A stretch of DNA of 64,000 bases from CAYQJL01 sp964612295 (GTDB lineage Bacteria; Eisenbacteria; RBG-16-71-46; CAIMUX01; WJJG01), in NCBI GenBank assembly GCA_964612295.1, contig CAZTDY010000011.1, positions 21,491 through 85,490 of the forward strand, read 5' to 3'. The position numbers and the translations under genes are program-made. The notes beneath the pieces were generated by a model, which was not told the DNA's origin, made no database searches, and worked only from the letters and a program-made list of their open reading frames with translations. Shown here one piece after another: positions 41,500-50,566 of this stretch. Position 1 is the first letter of the stretch. The number at the start of each line of letters is the position of its first letter.

Positions 41500-42049
41500 C
41501 CAGACCTTCTCCCCCGTCGTGAAATTCCCCATTGACGTGCGAGTGGATCGTGTAGGCCTTGAGGCCTGGATCGCTCTCGATGCCCACGCCTTCGATCACC
41601 GTGTCGCCATCCGTCAATCGCACATAGTGATTGGAGACCACCTTGCCCCGTTCGTTGTCCCAACGGAGCTGCTCGGTCTCGAGGGTTTGCCCCTCCCGCG
41701 TCTCGATCAAAACGGAACCCTGGGCGACCAGATTCCGCGTCTCCCGATCCACCTGCCCCTCCTCGGCGGTGAGCCAGGAACGGAGGGTGTCCCCCGTGGC
41801 GTTATAGAAGTCCACGTGCACGCCGGTGAGCAGCGTCTCGTCCCGCTCGCCGAAGTGCTGCGCCGAATCGGCCCGGAGCACCCATCTGAGCCGCCCACCC
41901 TCGGTCTCCCTGAGCAGGAGTTGCTCGAAGGTCTGCAGAGGTTGCTCACCTTCCGAGGAGGACACCGGCTTCTCCGATTCCCCCGAGCAACCGAGGGCGA
42001 TCACCAAGACCGCCGCCGCTGCCAACCTACGTAGCCAAAGACGTGCCAA
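41483..42049 (-). CDS. lptC: LptC-like LPS export lipoprotein
   Basis: A 188-residue protein with signal and lipobox VLVIALGCSGE, then the LptC/LptA-type beta-jellyroll: LRWVLRADSAQHF, VHVDFYNATGD, LTAEEGQVDRETRNLVAQGS and KVVSNHYVRLTDGD. It would carry LPS across the periplasm from LptB2FG to LptA. The TTG start is weakly supported. It overlaps lptB. Unlike the usual order, no separate lptA gene lies between lptC and lptB. Confidence 0.85.
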   Translation of the reverse strand: MARLWLRRLAAAAVLVIALGCSGESEKPVSSSEGEQPLQTFEQLLLRETEGGRLRWVLRADSAQHFGERDETLLTGVHVDFYNATGDTLRSWLTAEEGQVDRETRNLVAQGSVLIETREGQTLETEQLRWDNERGKVVSNHYVRLTDGDTVIEGVGIESDPGLKAYTIHSHVNGEFHDGGEGLDELEP

Positions 42050-42170
42050 AACCTGCGTTCTCCTCGTGCGCCTCTCTTCCGGCCATGCTCCTCAAGATGA
42101 TACCGCTGCGGCCTGAGGACGGTTTCAAAGGTGTTGCCCTTGTCTTCCCCGCCCCGCTCGCAATCGAGAC

Positions 42171-43073
42171 CTATTCGTCCCACCGGGGGTGGATCCACAC
42201 CCACTGGTCGGGCTGCTCGAGAATCAACTCCCCCAGCCGTTCGTTGCAGAGCCTCGTGTTCTCCTCTTCCAGCTGCCTGATGACCTCGCGAGATGCGTCC
42301 TTTGCCGCCCGCTGGATCGGGATCTCCGCCCCCGCCCGATGGACGTGCCGCCCATCCGGCCCCAGGTAGGCCACGAGCGGCACGACCGCGGCCCCGGTGC
42401 GCATCGCGAGCCGCGCGGGACTCAAGGGGGTCCAGGCCGGCTGTCCCAGGAATGGAACGCGGACCGAATCGACCCGGGTCTTCTGATCGGTCAGAATCCC
42501 GACCAGCCCCCCGTTACGAAGGCTGCGCAGGATCCCCCGTCCGCCCGTATCGCGGTCGTGCGTCTCGATCCCCGCTCGTCGACGGCGGGAGGCAACATAC
42601 GCGTCCAGGTGGGGATCACGCAGGTTGCGGTAGACGACCGCCACCTCGAACCCGGCCGCGCGCACGCGGTGCGACAACAGCTCCCAGCAACCCATGTGGG
42701 CGCCCAGGGCAATGACCCCGCGGCCGCGCGCATAGCAGACCTCGAGGTGTTCGAAGCCCTCCACCACGGTCATCTGCCGGATCTGTTCCTCACTGTACCT
42801 GTGGAGCCGAATGAAGTCGAATCCGTTTCGGCCCAGATTGCGGAAGACACGGCGCGCAAAGCGGCTACGCGTGTGTTCATCCCATTCGGGGAAGATGAGG
42901 CGCAGGTTCGCGTAGACCAGCTCGCGCGGCTTACGCAGGAGGGCGCCGGCCCATAGGCCGAGGAGGCCGAAGGCTCTGATCCCCACCGGGCGCGGCAGGA
43001 GGGAGAGCGCCCCGAACACGGCGCGGAGAAGATAGAACCGCAGACGGCGTTTCAGAGGCTTCCAGCGGCTCAA
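42171..43073 (-). CDS. Lipid A acyltransferase (LpxL/HtrB family)
   Basis: A 300-residue membrane-bound acyltransferase that adds a secondary acyl chain to lipid A. An N-terminal hydrophobic segment (about 10-48) is followed by the catalytic HxxxxE motif as AHMGCWEL, then LTDQKTRVDSVRVPFLGQP and the late QWVWIHPRW, all in family order. The start is TTG, 7 bases after the kdsD stop. It lies where kdsC usually sits in this type of cluster. A 121-base gap follows before lptC, in which I see no secure promoter. Confidence 0.88.
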   Translation of the reverse strand: MSRWKPLKRRLRFYLLRAVFGALSLLPRPVGIRAFGLLGLWAGALLRKPRELVYANLRLIFPEWDEHTRSRFARRVFRNLGRNGFDFIRLHRYSEEQIRQMTVVEGFEHLEVCYARGRGVIALGAHMGCWELLSHRVRAAGFEVAVVYRNLRDPHLDAYVASRRRRAGIETHDRDTGGRGILRSLRNGGLVGILTDQKTRVDSVRVPFLGQPAWTPLSPARLAMRTGAAVVPLVAYLGPDGRHVHRAGAEIPIQRAAKDASREVIRQLEEENTRLCNERLGELILEQPDQWVWIHPRWDE

Positions 43074-43080
43074 GGTTCGC

Positions 43081-44088
43081 CTACCTTTTGCGCACTGCGA
43101 GACAATCGTGAATGTGGAGCACCCCTTCGGGGCGCCCGTGGGCGTCGACCACCACGAGTGAGGTGATCGCGCCCGGTTCGTTCGTCTCCATCCGGTGGAG
43201 GGCGGTGACCAGAAGCGCGTCCTTCTCGATCATGCGGGGCTCCGTATTCATCACCTCCCCCGCGGTGAGGTCGGCGATGCTCCCGCCGGTGCGATGAAGA
43301 ATCCGTTTGAAGTCGCCGTCGGTCAGGACCCCCACCAGAGTGCCCTGCCGGTCGACGACCGTCGACATCCCGACCCTCTTCTCCATGATCTCGACCAGGG
43401 CATCCGCGAGCAACGTCTCTTCGCTGACCCGCGGCAAGTCCGCGCCGGAGTGCATCACATCCTCGACTCGGTCGGTGACCTGCGCGCCGAGAATGCCGCC
43501 GGGATGGAGAAAGGCGAACTGCTCGGCCGTGAATCCTTTGAGCCGGCACAACAGGATCGTCAGCGCATCCCCCACCACCTGGAACAGGGTCGTGCTGACC
43601 GTGGGCACCTCGCCCAAGGGCGGAATCTCCGCGACCGGCCCCAGGCTGAGAAGAATGTCCACCGACTGGGCCAGCTTCGACCCTGGGGACGCGGTCAGGC
43701 CGATGATCGTGACCCCCAACCGCCGGAAGGCGGGAATGAGGGCGCTGACCTCCGGGTTCTCGCCGCTCTTGCTGATCAAGAGCGCGATGTCGTCGGTATC
43801 GACAATGCCGAGATCCCCGTGCACGGCTTCCACCGGATGGATGTAGATCGAGGGCGATCCGGTCGAGCGGAGAGAGGCCGCGATCCGCTGTCCGGCCAGG
43901 CCCGACTTGCCGAGCCCGAAGATCAAGATGCGCCCGCGACAACCGCTCAGGGCGAGCACCGCGTCCCGGAAGGCGCCCGACGCGAAGAGCGAATCGAGCG
44001 ATTCGATCCCCCGGATCTCCGCCCGGGCCACTTCCTGGGCGATCTGCTGGATCGATTCGGGGCTGAGGAGTTTATCGTCCGGGTTCAT
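43081..44088 (-). CDS. kdsD: Arabinose-5-phosphate isomerase
   Basis: Makes arabinose 5-phosphate from ribulose 5-phosphate for Kdo synthesis. A SIS domain (about 30-170) shows FGLGKSGLAGQRIAASLRST, HPVEAVHGDLG and ISKSGENPEV. LHPGGILGAQ leads to a tandem CBS pair (about 210-335), with VGVLTDGDFKRIL and VVDAHGRPEGVLHIHD. The 335-residue length matches KdsD/KpsF. The ATG shares bases with the kdsA stop (TGATG). Confidence 0.95.
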   Translation of the reverse strand: MNPDDKLLSPESIQQIAQEVARAEIRGIESLDSLFASGAFRDAVLALSGCRGRILIFGLGKSGLAGQRIAASLRSTGSPSIYIHPVEAVHGDLGIVDTDDIALLISKSGENPEVSALIPAFRRLGVTIIGLTASPGSKLAQSVDILLSLGPVAEIPPLGEVPTVSTTLFQVVGDALTILLCRLKGFTAEQFAFLHPGGILGAQVTDRVEDVMHSGADLPRVSEETLLADALVEIMEKRVGMSTVVDRQGTLVGVLTDGDFKRILHRTGGSIADLTAGEVMNTEPRMIEKDALLVTALHRMETNEPGAITSLVVVDAHGRPEGVLHIHDCLAVRKR

Positions 44089-44978
44089 CAATCGTGCACC
44101 TCGAAGCCGGGCCAATCGTCCGCCTCCAATTGGGGGCTGGTCTGCTCCAGTTCGGCGATCAGCTCGCCCAGCCTGGCCCACTCGGCCACCAGCGTGGGCA
44201 TGATCTCCAAAGGGAATTGGGTGGTTGCATCGCTGAGGGCCGCGGGGGGGGTCGGATGCACCTCGGCGAAGAGCCCCTCGGCTCCGGCGGCCAGGGCGGC
44301 GCGGGCCAGAGCCGGGCCGAACCGGCGGTCTCCGCCGGCGCCCGGGCGCTGCAATGCGTGGGTGACGTCGAAGACGACCTTGCCGCCCAGCCGGCGCATG
44401 AAGTGAACCGCCCGCATGTCGACGACCAGATCGCGATAGCCGAAGGAACTCCCCCGCTCGGTGAGAAACAGCTCAGCCTCGGGATTCTCCCCGCGCACCT
44501 TCTCCACGGCCGGGGTCATGTCGGCCGGCGCCAGGAATTGGCCCTTCTTGATGTTGACCGCCTTCCCGGTGCGGGCGGCGGCCGCGATCAGACGGCTCTG
44601 CCGGCAGAGGAAAGCAGGGATCTGCAGCACATCGGCTACCTCGGCGACGGCCTCGACCTCTTCGCGGCAGTGGATGTCGGTGAGAACCGGCACCTCCAGC
44701 GCCTCGCGCACTCTGGCCAGCATCTGGAGCCCTTCGTCGAACCCGGGGCCGACATAGGAGCGCGGAGACGTTCGGTTGTCCTTCCGGTAGGACGCTTTGA
44801 AGACGTAGGTCAGACCGTGGCTGCTCGCGAGGTCCCGCATCTCTTCGGCGACCCGCAAGGCCATCTCTTCGGTCTCCAGGACACAGGGCCCCGCGAAGAG
44901 GAAAGGACGCCGGTGATCACTCGGAATCACACCTGACCCCGCATTCGCTGCGCCCCTGGCATTGGCGCCGCCGGTCAT
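44088..44978 (-). CDS. kdsA: Kdo-8-phosphate synthase, metal-dependent type
   Basis: Condenses PEP and arabinose 5-phosphate. A 296-residue TIM barrel with FKASYRKDNRTSPRSYVGPG, NIKKGQFLAPADM and ERGSSFGYRDLVVDMRAV. The loop FLFAGPCVLE has Cys32, where E. coli has Asn, and His in FDVTHALQRPG, Glu in GLFAEVHPTP and Asp in ALSDATTQFPL complete a metal site, so it should be the metal-dependent class (as in Aquifex). It overlaps the pyrG stop by 4 bases. Confidence 0.95.
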   Translation of the reverse strand: MTGGANARGAANAGSGVIPSDHRRPFLFAGPCVLETEEMALRVAEEMRDLASSHGLTYVFKASYRKDNRTSPRSYVGPGFDEGLQMLARVREALEVPVLTDIHCREEVEAVAEVADVLQIPAFLCRQSRLIAAAARTGKAVNIKKGQFLAPADMTPAVEKVRGENPEAELFLTERGSSFGYRDLVVDMRAVHFMRRLGGKVVFDVTHALQRPGAGGDRRFGPALARAALAAGAEGLFAEVHPTPPAALSDATTQFPLEIMPTLVAEWARLGELIAELEQTSPQLEADDWPGFEVHD

Positions 44979-46681
44979 CGGGTGCCCCCCTTGGTGAGAT
45001 GCGCATCCAGGCCGGGCAGCTGCGGCTGTCCTTTCGCGTATTCCACCGCCGCGCGGATGAAGTCACGGAAGATCGGCGCCGGCCGCCGGGGCCAGCTCTT
45101 GAATTCCGGATGGAACTGGCAGGCCAGGAACCAGGGGTGGTCGGTCAGTTCGACCGCCTCGACCAGATCGTGCTCGGGGTTGATCCCGCAGATCGACAGG
45201 CCTGTCGCCTCCAACTTCCCGCGGAAGCTGTTGGTGACCTCCAAGCGGTGACGGTGACGTTCAGAGATGACCTGCGCGTTGTAGATCTTCTCGAGCAGGC
45301 TGCCGCCCTTGGTCTCACAGTCGTAGGCGCCCAGCCGCATCGTTCCGCCCTTGGGGCCATCCTCGGCCTGGTCGGGCAGGAAGTCGATGACCGGATAGGG
45401 CGAGGTGGGATCGAACTCGGTCGAATGGGCCCCATCCAGACCGCACTCGTCGCGCGCATGCTGGATGACCGCGCAGTGCAGGCCGAGGCAGATGCCGAAG
45501 AAGGGCACCTTCTCGCGGCGGGTCCAGCGGATCGCCTCCAACATGCCCTCGATGCCGCGCACCCCGAATCCACCCGGCACCAGCACACCGTGCACCCCCC
45601 GAAGGTGCTCCTCGGCCGAGGTGCTCTCCAGCTTGCTCGATTCGATCCAGCGCACACTGACCCGCGCGCGGTTTGCCACGCCGGCATGCGTGAAGGCTTC
45701 AAGGATGCTCTTATATGAATCGTGTAAGTGTGTATATTTTCCAACGATGGCAATCTCGACCTCGCTCGGAGGCGACTGGACCAAGCCGACCATCTCCGTC
45801 CAGGACGTCAGGTCGATCTCGTTCTTGCCCTCGGTCCGCAGGATCGAGAGGACGTTGGTGTCGAGGCCCCCCTCGTGGAGGAGCAACGGCACCTCATAGA
45901 TCGTGTCGCAGTCGATTCCCTCGATGACGAACTCGGGCGAAACGTTGCAGAAGAGGGCGATCTTCTTGCGCAAATCCTCGCCCAGGGGCCGTTCGCAACG
46001 GCAAACCAGGATATCGGGTTGGATTCCGATCTCCGTCATGCGGCGGACACTGTGCTGCGTGGGTTTGGTCTTGAGCTCACGCGCGGCCTTCACGTAGGGC
46101 ACCAGGGTCAGGTGCACACAGACCACGCGCTCCCGCCCGAGTTGCAGACGGAGCTGGCGAATCGCCTCTAGGAACGGCAGGCCCTCGATGTCGCCGACCG
46201 TGCCCCCGATCTCGATGATATTGATGTCGACGTCCAGCTCATGCGGCGTGATCAACATCCGCCGGCAGATCTCCTCCGTCACATGGGGAATGACCTGGAC
46301 CGTCTTGCCCAGAAACTCGCCCCGCCGTTCCTTGGAGATGATCTTGTCGTAGATCTGACCCGAGGTGACGCAATTGCGCCCGGAGAGATTCTGGGCGGTG
46401 AAACGTTCGTAGTGCCCGAGATCGAGATCCGTCTCGGCGCCGTCATCGGTGACGAAGACCTCCCCATGCTGGAACGGGCTCATCGTTCCCGGATCCACGT
46501 TGAGATAGGGATCGAACTTCTGCAGCGTGACCCGGAATCCTCGCTCCTTGAGAAGCATGCCGAGCGAGGCGGCGACGATGCCCTTCCCCAACGAGGAGCA
46601 GACCCCCCCGGTGACGAAGACATGGCGCCGGCGGTCGTCGTTGATCGCGGCAAACCCTTGTTTGAGATTCGACTGGGTCAC
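44975..46681 (-). CDS. pyrG: CTP synthase
   Basis: Converts UTP to CTP using glutamine. The 568-residue enzyme has the synthase domain (GGVCSSLGKGIVAASLGMLL, QKFDPYLNVDPGTMSPFQHG, IEIGGTVGDIE) and a C-terminal glutaminase with the nucleophile Cys in GICLGLHCAVI and His in HPEF. GTG start behind AGGAGGTGAACACCG. CTP is also the donor for CMP-Kdo, which fits its position between kdsB and kdsA. Confidence 0.97.
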   Translation of the reverse strand: MTQSNLKQGFAAINDDRRRHVFVTGGVCSSLGKGIVAASLGMLLKERGFRVTLQKFDPYLNVDPGTMSPFQHGEVFVTDDGAETDLDLGHYERFTAQNLSGRNCVTSGQIYDKIISKERRGEFLGKTVQVIPHVTEEICRRMLITPHELDVDINIIEIGGTVGDIEGLPFLEAIRQLRLQLGRERVVCVHLTLVPYVKAARELKTKPTQHSVRRMTEIGIQPDILVCRCERPLGEDLRKKIALFCNVSPEFVIEGIDCDTIYEVPLLLHEGGLDTNVLSILRTEGKNEIDLTSWTEMVGLVQSPPSEVEIAIVGKYTHLHDSYKSILEAFTHAGVANRARVSVRWIESSKLESTSAEEHLRGVHGVLVPGGFGVRGIEGMLEAIRWTRREKVPFFGICLGLHCAVIQHARDECGLDGAHSTEFDPTSPYPVIDFLPDQAEDGPKGGTMRLGAYDCETKGGSLLEKIYNAQVISERHRHRLEVTNSFRGKLEATGLSICGINPEHDLVEAVELTDHPWFLACQFHPEFKSWPRRPAPIFRDFIRAAVEYAKGQPQLPGLDAHLTKGGTR

Positions 46682-46712
46682 CGGTGTTCACCTCCTGTGA
46701 TTTCTGACGAGT

Positions 46713-47498
46713 CTACGACTTCTCTCGGGAACGCGCTTCCTCTTCGAGAAGCGGGCGGACCCTCTCCAGGTCTTCCGGCGTGTCGACCGATGGCGCCGCG
46801 GCAGCCACCTCCAACACGCGAATCGGGACCCCGTGCTGCAGGGCCCGCAGTTGCTCCAGAGATTCCAGTTCCTCGAGCGGGGAAGGCGGCAGGGCCGTCA
46901 ACCTCGCCAGGATGTCTAGGGGATACCCATAGATTCCGACGTGGGCAAGCACTTGCTCTCGAATCGCCAAAAAGGGTTCGACCACGTGGCTGCTGTGCAC
47001 GCCCGGAATGGGTGCCCGGCTGAAGTAGAGCGCCCGCCCGTCAAGATCCGTGACCACCTTCACGATCGACCGGTCCCGCCACTCCGTCTCCGAGGGGAAA
47101 CGGGTCCCGCAGGTCACGATCTCATCGGTACGGGTGCGCAGCGCGTTGCAGGTCAGGTCGATGATGCTGGGATCGACCAGCGGTTCGTCGCCCTGGAGGT
47201 TGATGACGGCCGCGGGACGGGGAAAGAGCTGGCTGGCGGCGGCGGCCACGCGGTCGGTCCCGCTTGCGCAAGGACCGGTGTGGACGATCCGGGCACCAAA
47301 GGAGGATGCCACCTGGGAAACTTCGGGACTGTCGGTGGCGATGAATACGCTGGAGGGTCCGGTGGCTTCTCGGGCCCGGCGCCAGGTCCATTCCAGAACG
47401 CTGCGCCCGGCGACTTCGTGGAGCAGTTTGGCAGGGAAGCGGGTCGACAGCAGCCGGGCAGGAATGATCACGGCCGTGCCGCCGCCTGTGCACCCCAT
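46713..47498 (-). CDS. kdsB: CMP-Kdo synthetase
   Basis: Activates Kdo as CMP-Kdo. The 261-residue product has VIIPARLLSTRFPAKLL, INLQGDEPLVDP, the KdsB-typical HVGIYGYPLDILARLT and SVDTPEDLERV. ATG after GGAGGAAACC. The last step before transfer of Kdo to lipid A; its PEP-, pentose- and CTP-making partners follow in the same run. Confidence 0.95.
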   Translation of the reverse strand: MGCTGGGTAVIIPARLLSTRFPAKLLHEVAGRSVLEWTWRRAREATGPSSVFIATDSPEVSQVASSFGARIVHTGPCASGTDRVAAAASQLFPRPAAVINLQGDEPLVDPSIIDLTCNALRTRTDEIVTCGTRFPSETEWRDRSIVKVVTDLDGRALYFSRAPIPGVHSSHVVEPFLAIREQVLAHVGIYGYPLDILARLTALPPSPLEELESLEQLRALQHGVPIRVLEVAAAAPSVDTPEDLERVRPLLEEEARSREKS

Positions 47499-47545
47499 CG
47501 CGCGGTTTCCTCCTTCGAACGAAAGTGGGAGCGCTGGAGACGAGG

Positions 47546-47806
47546 CTAAGCTTCGGCCGGAACGATGCTCACGCGTTTGCGATTCTTACCCTTGCGCTCG
47601 AACTGCACATGACCGTCGATCAGCGCGAACAGGGTATCGTCCTTGCCCCGCCCGATGTTCTCGCCCGGCAAAATGCGCGTTCCGCGTTGACGGATAATGA
47701 TACAACCCGCGGTCACCCGCTCGCCCCCGAAGCGCTTCACGCCCAGGAACTGAGGATTGGAATCCCGACCGTTCTTAGAACTGCCAACACCCTTTTTATG
47801 AGCCAT
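47546..47806 (-). CDS. rpmA: 50S ribosomal protein L27
   Basis: An 86-residue ribosomal protein near the peptidyl transferase centre. It starts MAHKKGVGSSKNGRDSN and has GVKRFGGERVTAGCIIIRQR and GKDDTLFALIDGHVQF, the full family pattern. ATG with CAGGAGG upstream. It follows rplU by 24 bases as in most bacteria. Confidence 0.97.
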   Translation of the reverse strand: MAHKKGVGSSKNGRDSNPQFLGVKRFGGERVTAGCIIIRQRGTRILPGENIGRGKDDTLFALIDGHVQFERKGKNRKRVSIVPAEA

Positions 47807-47830
47807 GACTGCCTCCTGATCTACTGCCGC

Positions 47831-48145
47831 CTAGGGCCGGACGATCTCCTTGATACGGAGTTCGGTGTAGTTCGCCCGATGCCCGCGCACGCGGCGGTAG
47901 TCTTTCCGTCTTTTGTACTTGCCAACCAAGACCTTCTTGCCGCGTCCGTGGCTGATCACCTCTGCCTTGACGGCCGCATTGGCGATGGTCGGCCTACCGA
48001 TGAGCACCTCTTCGCCGTCCGCAATCAGGCGGACGTCATCGATGGTCACCTCGGCTCCCTCTTCGCTTTCGAAGACGGGCACCCGCAGGAGCTCGTCGGC
48101 TGTAACCCGATATTGAAACCCTTGAAGCGAAACAATCGCGTACAC
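47831..48145 (-). CDS. rplU: 50S ribosomal protein L21
   Basis: A 104-residue rRNA-binding protein. The true start is the GTG 48143-48145 preceded by GGAGGAGAGCC, giving MYAIVSLQGFQYRVTADELL; the open frame upstream is leader RNA. Later segments: KVLVGKYKRRKDYRRVRGHRA and the end ELRIKEIV. First gene behind the promoter at 48198-48227, ahead of rpmA, kdsB and pyrG. Confidence 0.96.
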   Translation of the reverse strand: MYAIVSLQGFQYRVTADELLRVPVFESEEGAEVTIDDVRLIADGEEVLIGRPTIANAAVKAEVISHGRGKKVLVGKYKRRKDYRRVRGHRANYTELRIKEIVRP

Positions 48146-48197
48146 GGCTCTCCTCCAGAGATCGAAGCCACACTTGCTTCTTTTACACAAAGCAGAG

Positions 48198-48227
48198 AGT
48201 TTACTCAGATAAGCGGCCGGGTGTCAA
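48198..48227 (-). promoter_or_regulatory. rplU-rpmA promoter
   Basis: TTGACA (48222-48227) and TAAACT (48198-48203) are 18 bases apart on the minus strand. The -35 overlaps a small hairpin (AAGCAC/GTGCTT with a 5-base loop at 48225-48241) that may be the end of the rng transcript. Confidence 0.7.
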
Positions 48228-48269
48228 GCACTTCGCGTGCTTCGGCTCATCCCCCCCGGCGGACCCTTC

Positions 48270-49799
48270 TCAGCCCCCGAAGTCGGTCGACACATCCTTC
48301 TTCGTTCGGGGGAAGTAGATCTTCAGCTCATTACGGCGCAACCGAGGATCTTCTTGAATATCCAGACGATAGCCGTACTGCCGTTCGAGGCGCTCCAACC
48401 GGTGGCCCCGGTCGTCGAACAAGTAGACCGCCAGCTCCGGCTGGACGGTGATCCGGACCTCTTTCTCCTTAGCCTGGGCCCCCACCCGCTGGAGGCTCCG
48501 TTCGACCCTCATGGCCGCGGCCGGGAGGCTCAAGATTTTGCCCGAGGCCTGACAGCAGGGACAATCCTCGCTGAAATAGTTGAGCAGCGGTTCCCGCTCG
48601 CGTTGGCGGGTCATTTCCACGAGCCCCAAGCCGCTGACCGGGTAGATGCGCGTGCGGGCCCGGTCCGGCGACAGCGCCGTCCGCAGGGTGTCGTAAACCG
48701 CATGGCGGTGTTTCTCGTCTTCCATGTCGATGAAATCCACGACCACGATGCCGCCCAGGTCCCGCAGGCGCAGCTGGCGAGCCACCTCCTTGGCGGCCTC
48801 GATGTTGGTCTTCAAAATGGTGTCGGCCTGCGATTTCTTTCCGGTGAAGCGCCCGGTGTTGACATCGATCGTCACCATCGCCTCGGTCGATTCGATGATG
48901 ATGTAGCCGCCCTTCTTGAGCCACACCTTTCGCTCGAAGCTCTTCTGGATTTCGCTCTCGATGCCGTATTCGTCGAAGATCGGTCCCTCACCCGTGTAGA
49001 GCTTCACCCGCGACTTGAGTTCCGGCGCGTCGCTCTTCAAGTACCGGAGCACCTCTTTGTAGACGTCCTTCGAATCCACCGCCACGCGATCGACACTGTG
49101 CGTGAAAATGTCGCGCATCAGACCGGTGGTGAGCCCCATGTCCGCGTGAACACAGGCCGGCGCGTCGTTCTGCTCGGCGCGCTTCTCGATCTCGCCCCAC
49201 AGGTCGGTCAGGTACTTGATGTCGGAGGTGAAATCCCGCTTCGACCGCTTCTCTCCCACCGTGCGACAGATCACTCCGGCGTTTTTCGGTTTCAGCTCCC
49301 TGAGGATGGCCTTGAGCCGCATCCGCTCATCGCGCTCGGCGATCTTGCGGGAGACGCCGATCCGATTGAGCCCGGGCATCAACACGAGATACCGGCCCGG
49401 CAGGCTGATGCGACCCGACACCTTCGAACCCTTCGTGCCGATCGGCTCCTTGATCACCTGCACCAGGATCTCCTGGTCCTTTTCGATCAGACGATCGATG
49501 GAGACGTCGCGGCCGCGGGGGACTGACCGATCGCCCTCTTCATCGAGATCGAATGCATCCAGGTTGAGCATCGAGGCCAACATGTCGGAGACATGGAGAA
49601 ACGCGGCGCGCGCCAGGCCGATGTCGACAAAGGCCGCCTGCATCCCGGGCAGAACCTTCTCGACCCGGCCTTTGTAGACGTCGCCTACCCGGCGCCGTGA
49701 CTCCTCGCGATCGACGAAAAACTCAACGAGTGACGCGTCTTCCAGGACGGCCACCCGGGTCTCGCCCGGATCTGCGTTGATGACGATCTCTCGGAACAT
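48270..49799 (-). CDS. rng: Ribonuclease G
   Basis: An endoribonuclease of the RNase E/G family for rRNA and mRNA processing. The 509-residue product begins MFREIVINADPGETRVAVLE. An S1 domain follows (VGDVYKGRVEKVLPGMQAAF), then the catalytic DNase I-like region with VTIDVNTGRFTGK and GGIVVVDFIDME, and the zinc-link CPCCQASGK (CPxC) near residue 423. The start ATG 49797-49799 has AAGGGGACGC upstream. There is no RNase E scaffold tail, so Rng is the better name. It has its own promoter. Confidence 0.95.
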   Translation of the reverse strand: MFREIVINADPGETRVAVLEDASLVEFFVDREESRRRVGDVYKGRVEKVLPGMQAAFVDIGLARAAFLHVSDMLASMLNLDAFDLDEEGDRSVPRGRDVSIDRLIEKDQEILVQVIKEPIGTKGSKVSGRISLPGRYLVLMPGLNRIGVSRKIAERDERMRLKAILRELKPKNAGVICRTVGEKRSKRDFTSDIKYLTDLWGEIEKRAEQNDAPACVHADMGLTTGLMRDIFTHSVDRVAVDSKDVYKEVLRYLKSDAPELKSRVKLYTGEGPIFDEYGIESEIQKSFERKVWLKKGGYIIIESTEAMVTIDVNTGRFTGKKSQADTILKTNIEAAKEVARQLRLRDLGGIVVVDFIDMEDEKHRHAVYDTLRTALSPDRARTRIYPVSGLGLVEMTRQREREPLLNYFSEDCPCCQASGKILSLPAAAMRVERSLQRVGAQAKEKEVRITVQPELAVYLFDDRGHRLERLERQYGYRLDIQEDPRLRRNELKIYFPRTKKDVSTDFGG

Positions 49800-49860
49800 G
49801 CGTCCCCTTCCCCTGGGTGAATTGACCGCCCGAAACTCCATGCGGGCTAAATCCCACCGG

Positions 49861-49889
49861 ACGCTAGCACATCGGGCCAACGGCTTCAA
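49861..49889 (-). promoter_or_regulatory. rng promoter
   Basis: TTGAAG (49884-49889) and TAGCGT (49861-49866) are 17 bases apart on the minus strand, overlapping the comF stop. The leader to the rng ATG would be about 55 bases. Confidence 0.55.
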
Positions 49890-50554
49890 TCATCCCGGAC
49901 ACTGGGCGGCGGCGTTCTAGCCACCGCCAGAAGGTCGACCCCCGCGGCCCCCGCCGAAAGCAGACGTCTCCGACAGGTTCGGAAGGTCGCTCCGGTCGTG
50001 GTGACGTCATCCACCAGGAGGAGCGCTCCTCGGGCCGGACGGGCCTCGAAGGCCGGAGCCAGGGTGAGCCGCCTGGCCTGGGCGCTCTGGCCGGTGAGAG
50101 ACGGCGTGTAACGGGCCCGTCTGAGGAGGTTTTCGACCGGGAGGCCAATCTGCCGGCCGAGCAGCCGGGTCAATCCCTCGACGGCCGAGAAACCCCGCTC
50201 ACGCGAGCGCACCGGATGGGTCGGGACCGGGACCAGCGCATCCCAGCCGGGGGATGCGGGCAGCGCATGGCGCAGCTGGCGCAGGAGAAGCCGCTCGGCG
50301 AAGGGGTCCTCCCGATACTTGTAGGCGTGAACCATCCTGCGCAGAGGGCCGCTGAAGGGACCGCCGAAGAGCACCAGGTACAATCCCAGCGCATCGACTC
50401 GGAGTTGGCGCCGGATCAGGCGACGGTTTGGCAGCCGGCAGCGGGTGCAGGCACAGACCCCTCCGGTACCCTCGCCACAGACCGGGCAGTGCCGAGGCGC
50501 GAGGAGTTCCAGAATGGCCGCGCCCAGCCGGCATAGGGGCAGGCTGTTTCGCAT
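49886..50554 (-). CDS. comF: ComF-family phosphoribosyltransferase-like protein
   Basis: A 222-residue protein with an N-terminal zinc-ribbon (CPVCGEGTGGVCACTRC, about 23-39), then YKYREDPFAE, LVPVPTHPVRSRERGF and the PRPP loop LLLVDDVTTTGATFRTC. This is the ComF/GntX architecture, linked to DNA uptake in competent bacteria but widespread in others. The ribosome binding site is weak. It lies 12 bases after lgt. No other competence genes are in the window. Confidence 0.9.
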   Translation of the reverse strand: MRNSLPLCRLGAAILELLAPRHCPVCGEGTGGVCACTRCRLPNRRLIRRQLRVDALGLYLVLFGGPFSGPLRRMVHAYKYREDPFAERLLLRQLRHALPASPGWDALVPVPTHPVRSRERGFSAVEGLTRLLGRQIGLPVENLLRRARYTPSLTGQSAQARRLTLAPAFEARPARGALLLVDDVTTTGATFRTCRRRLLSAGAAGVDLLAVARTPPPSVRDD

Positions 50555-50566
50555 GCCCGTCGTCGG

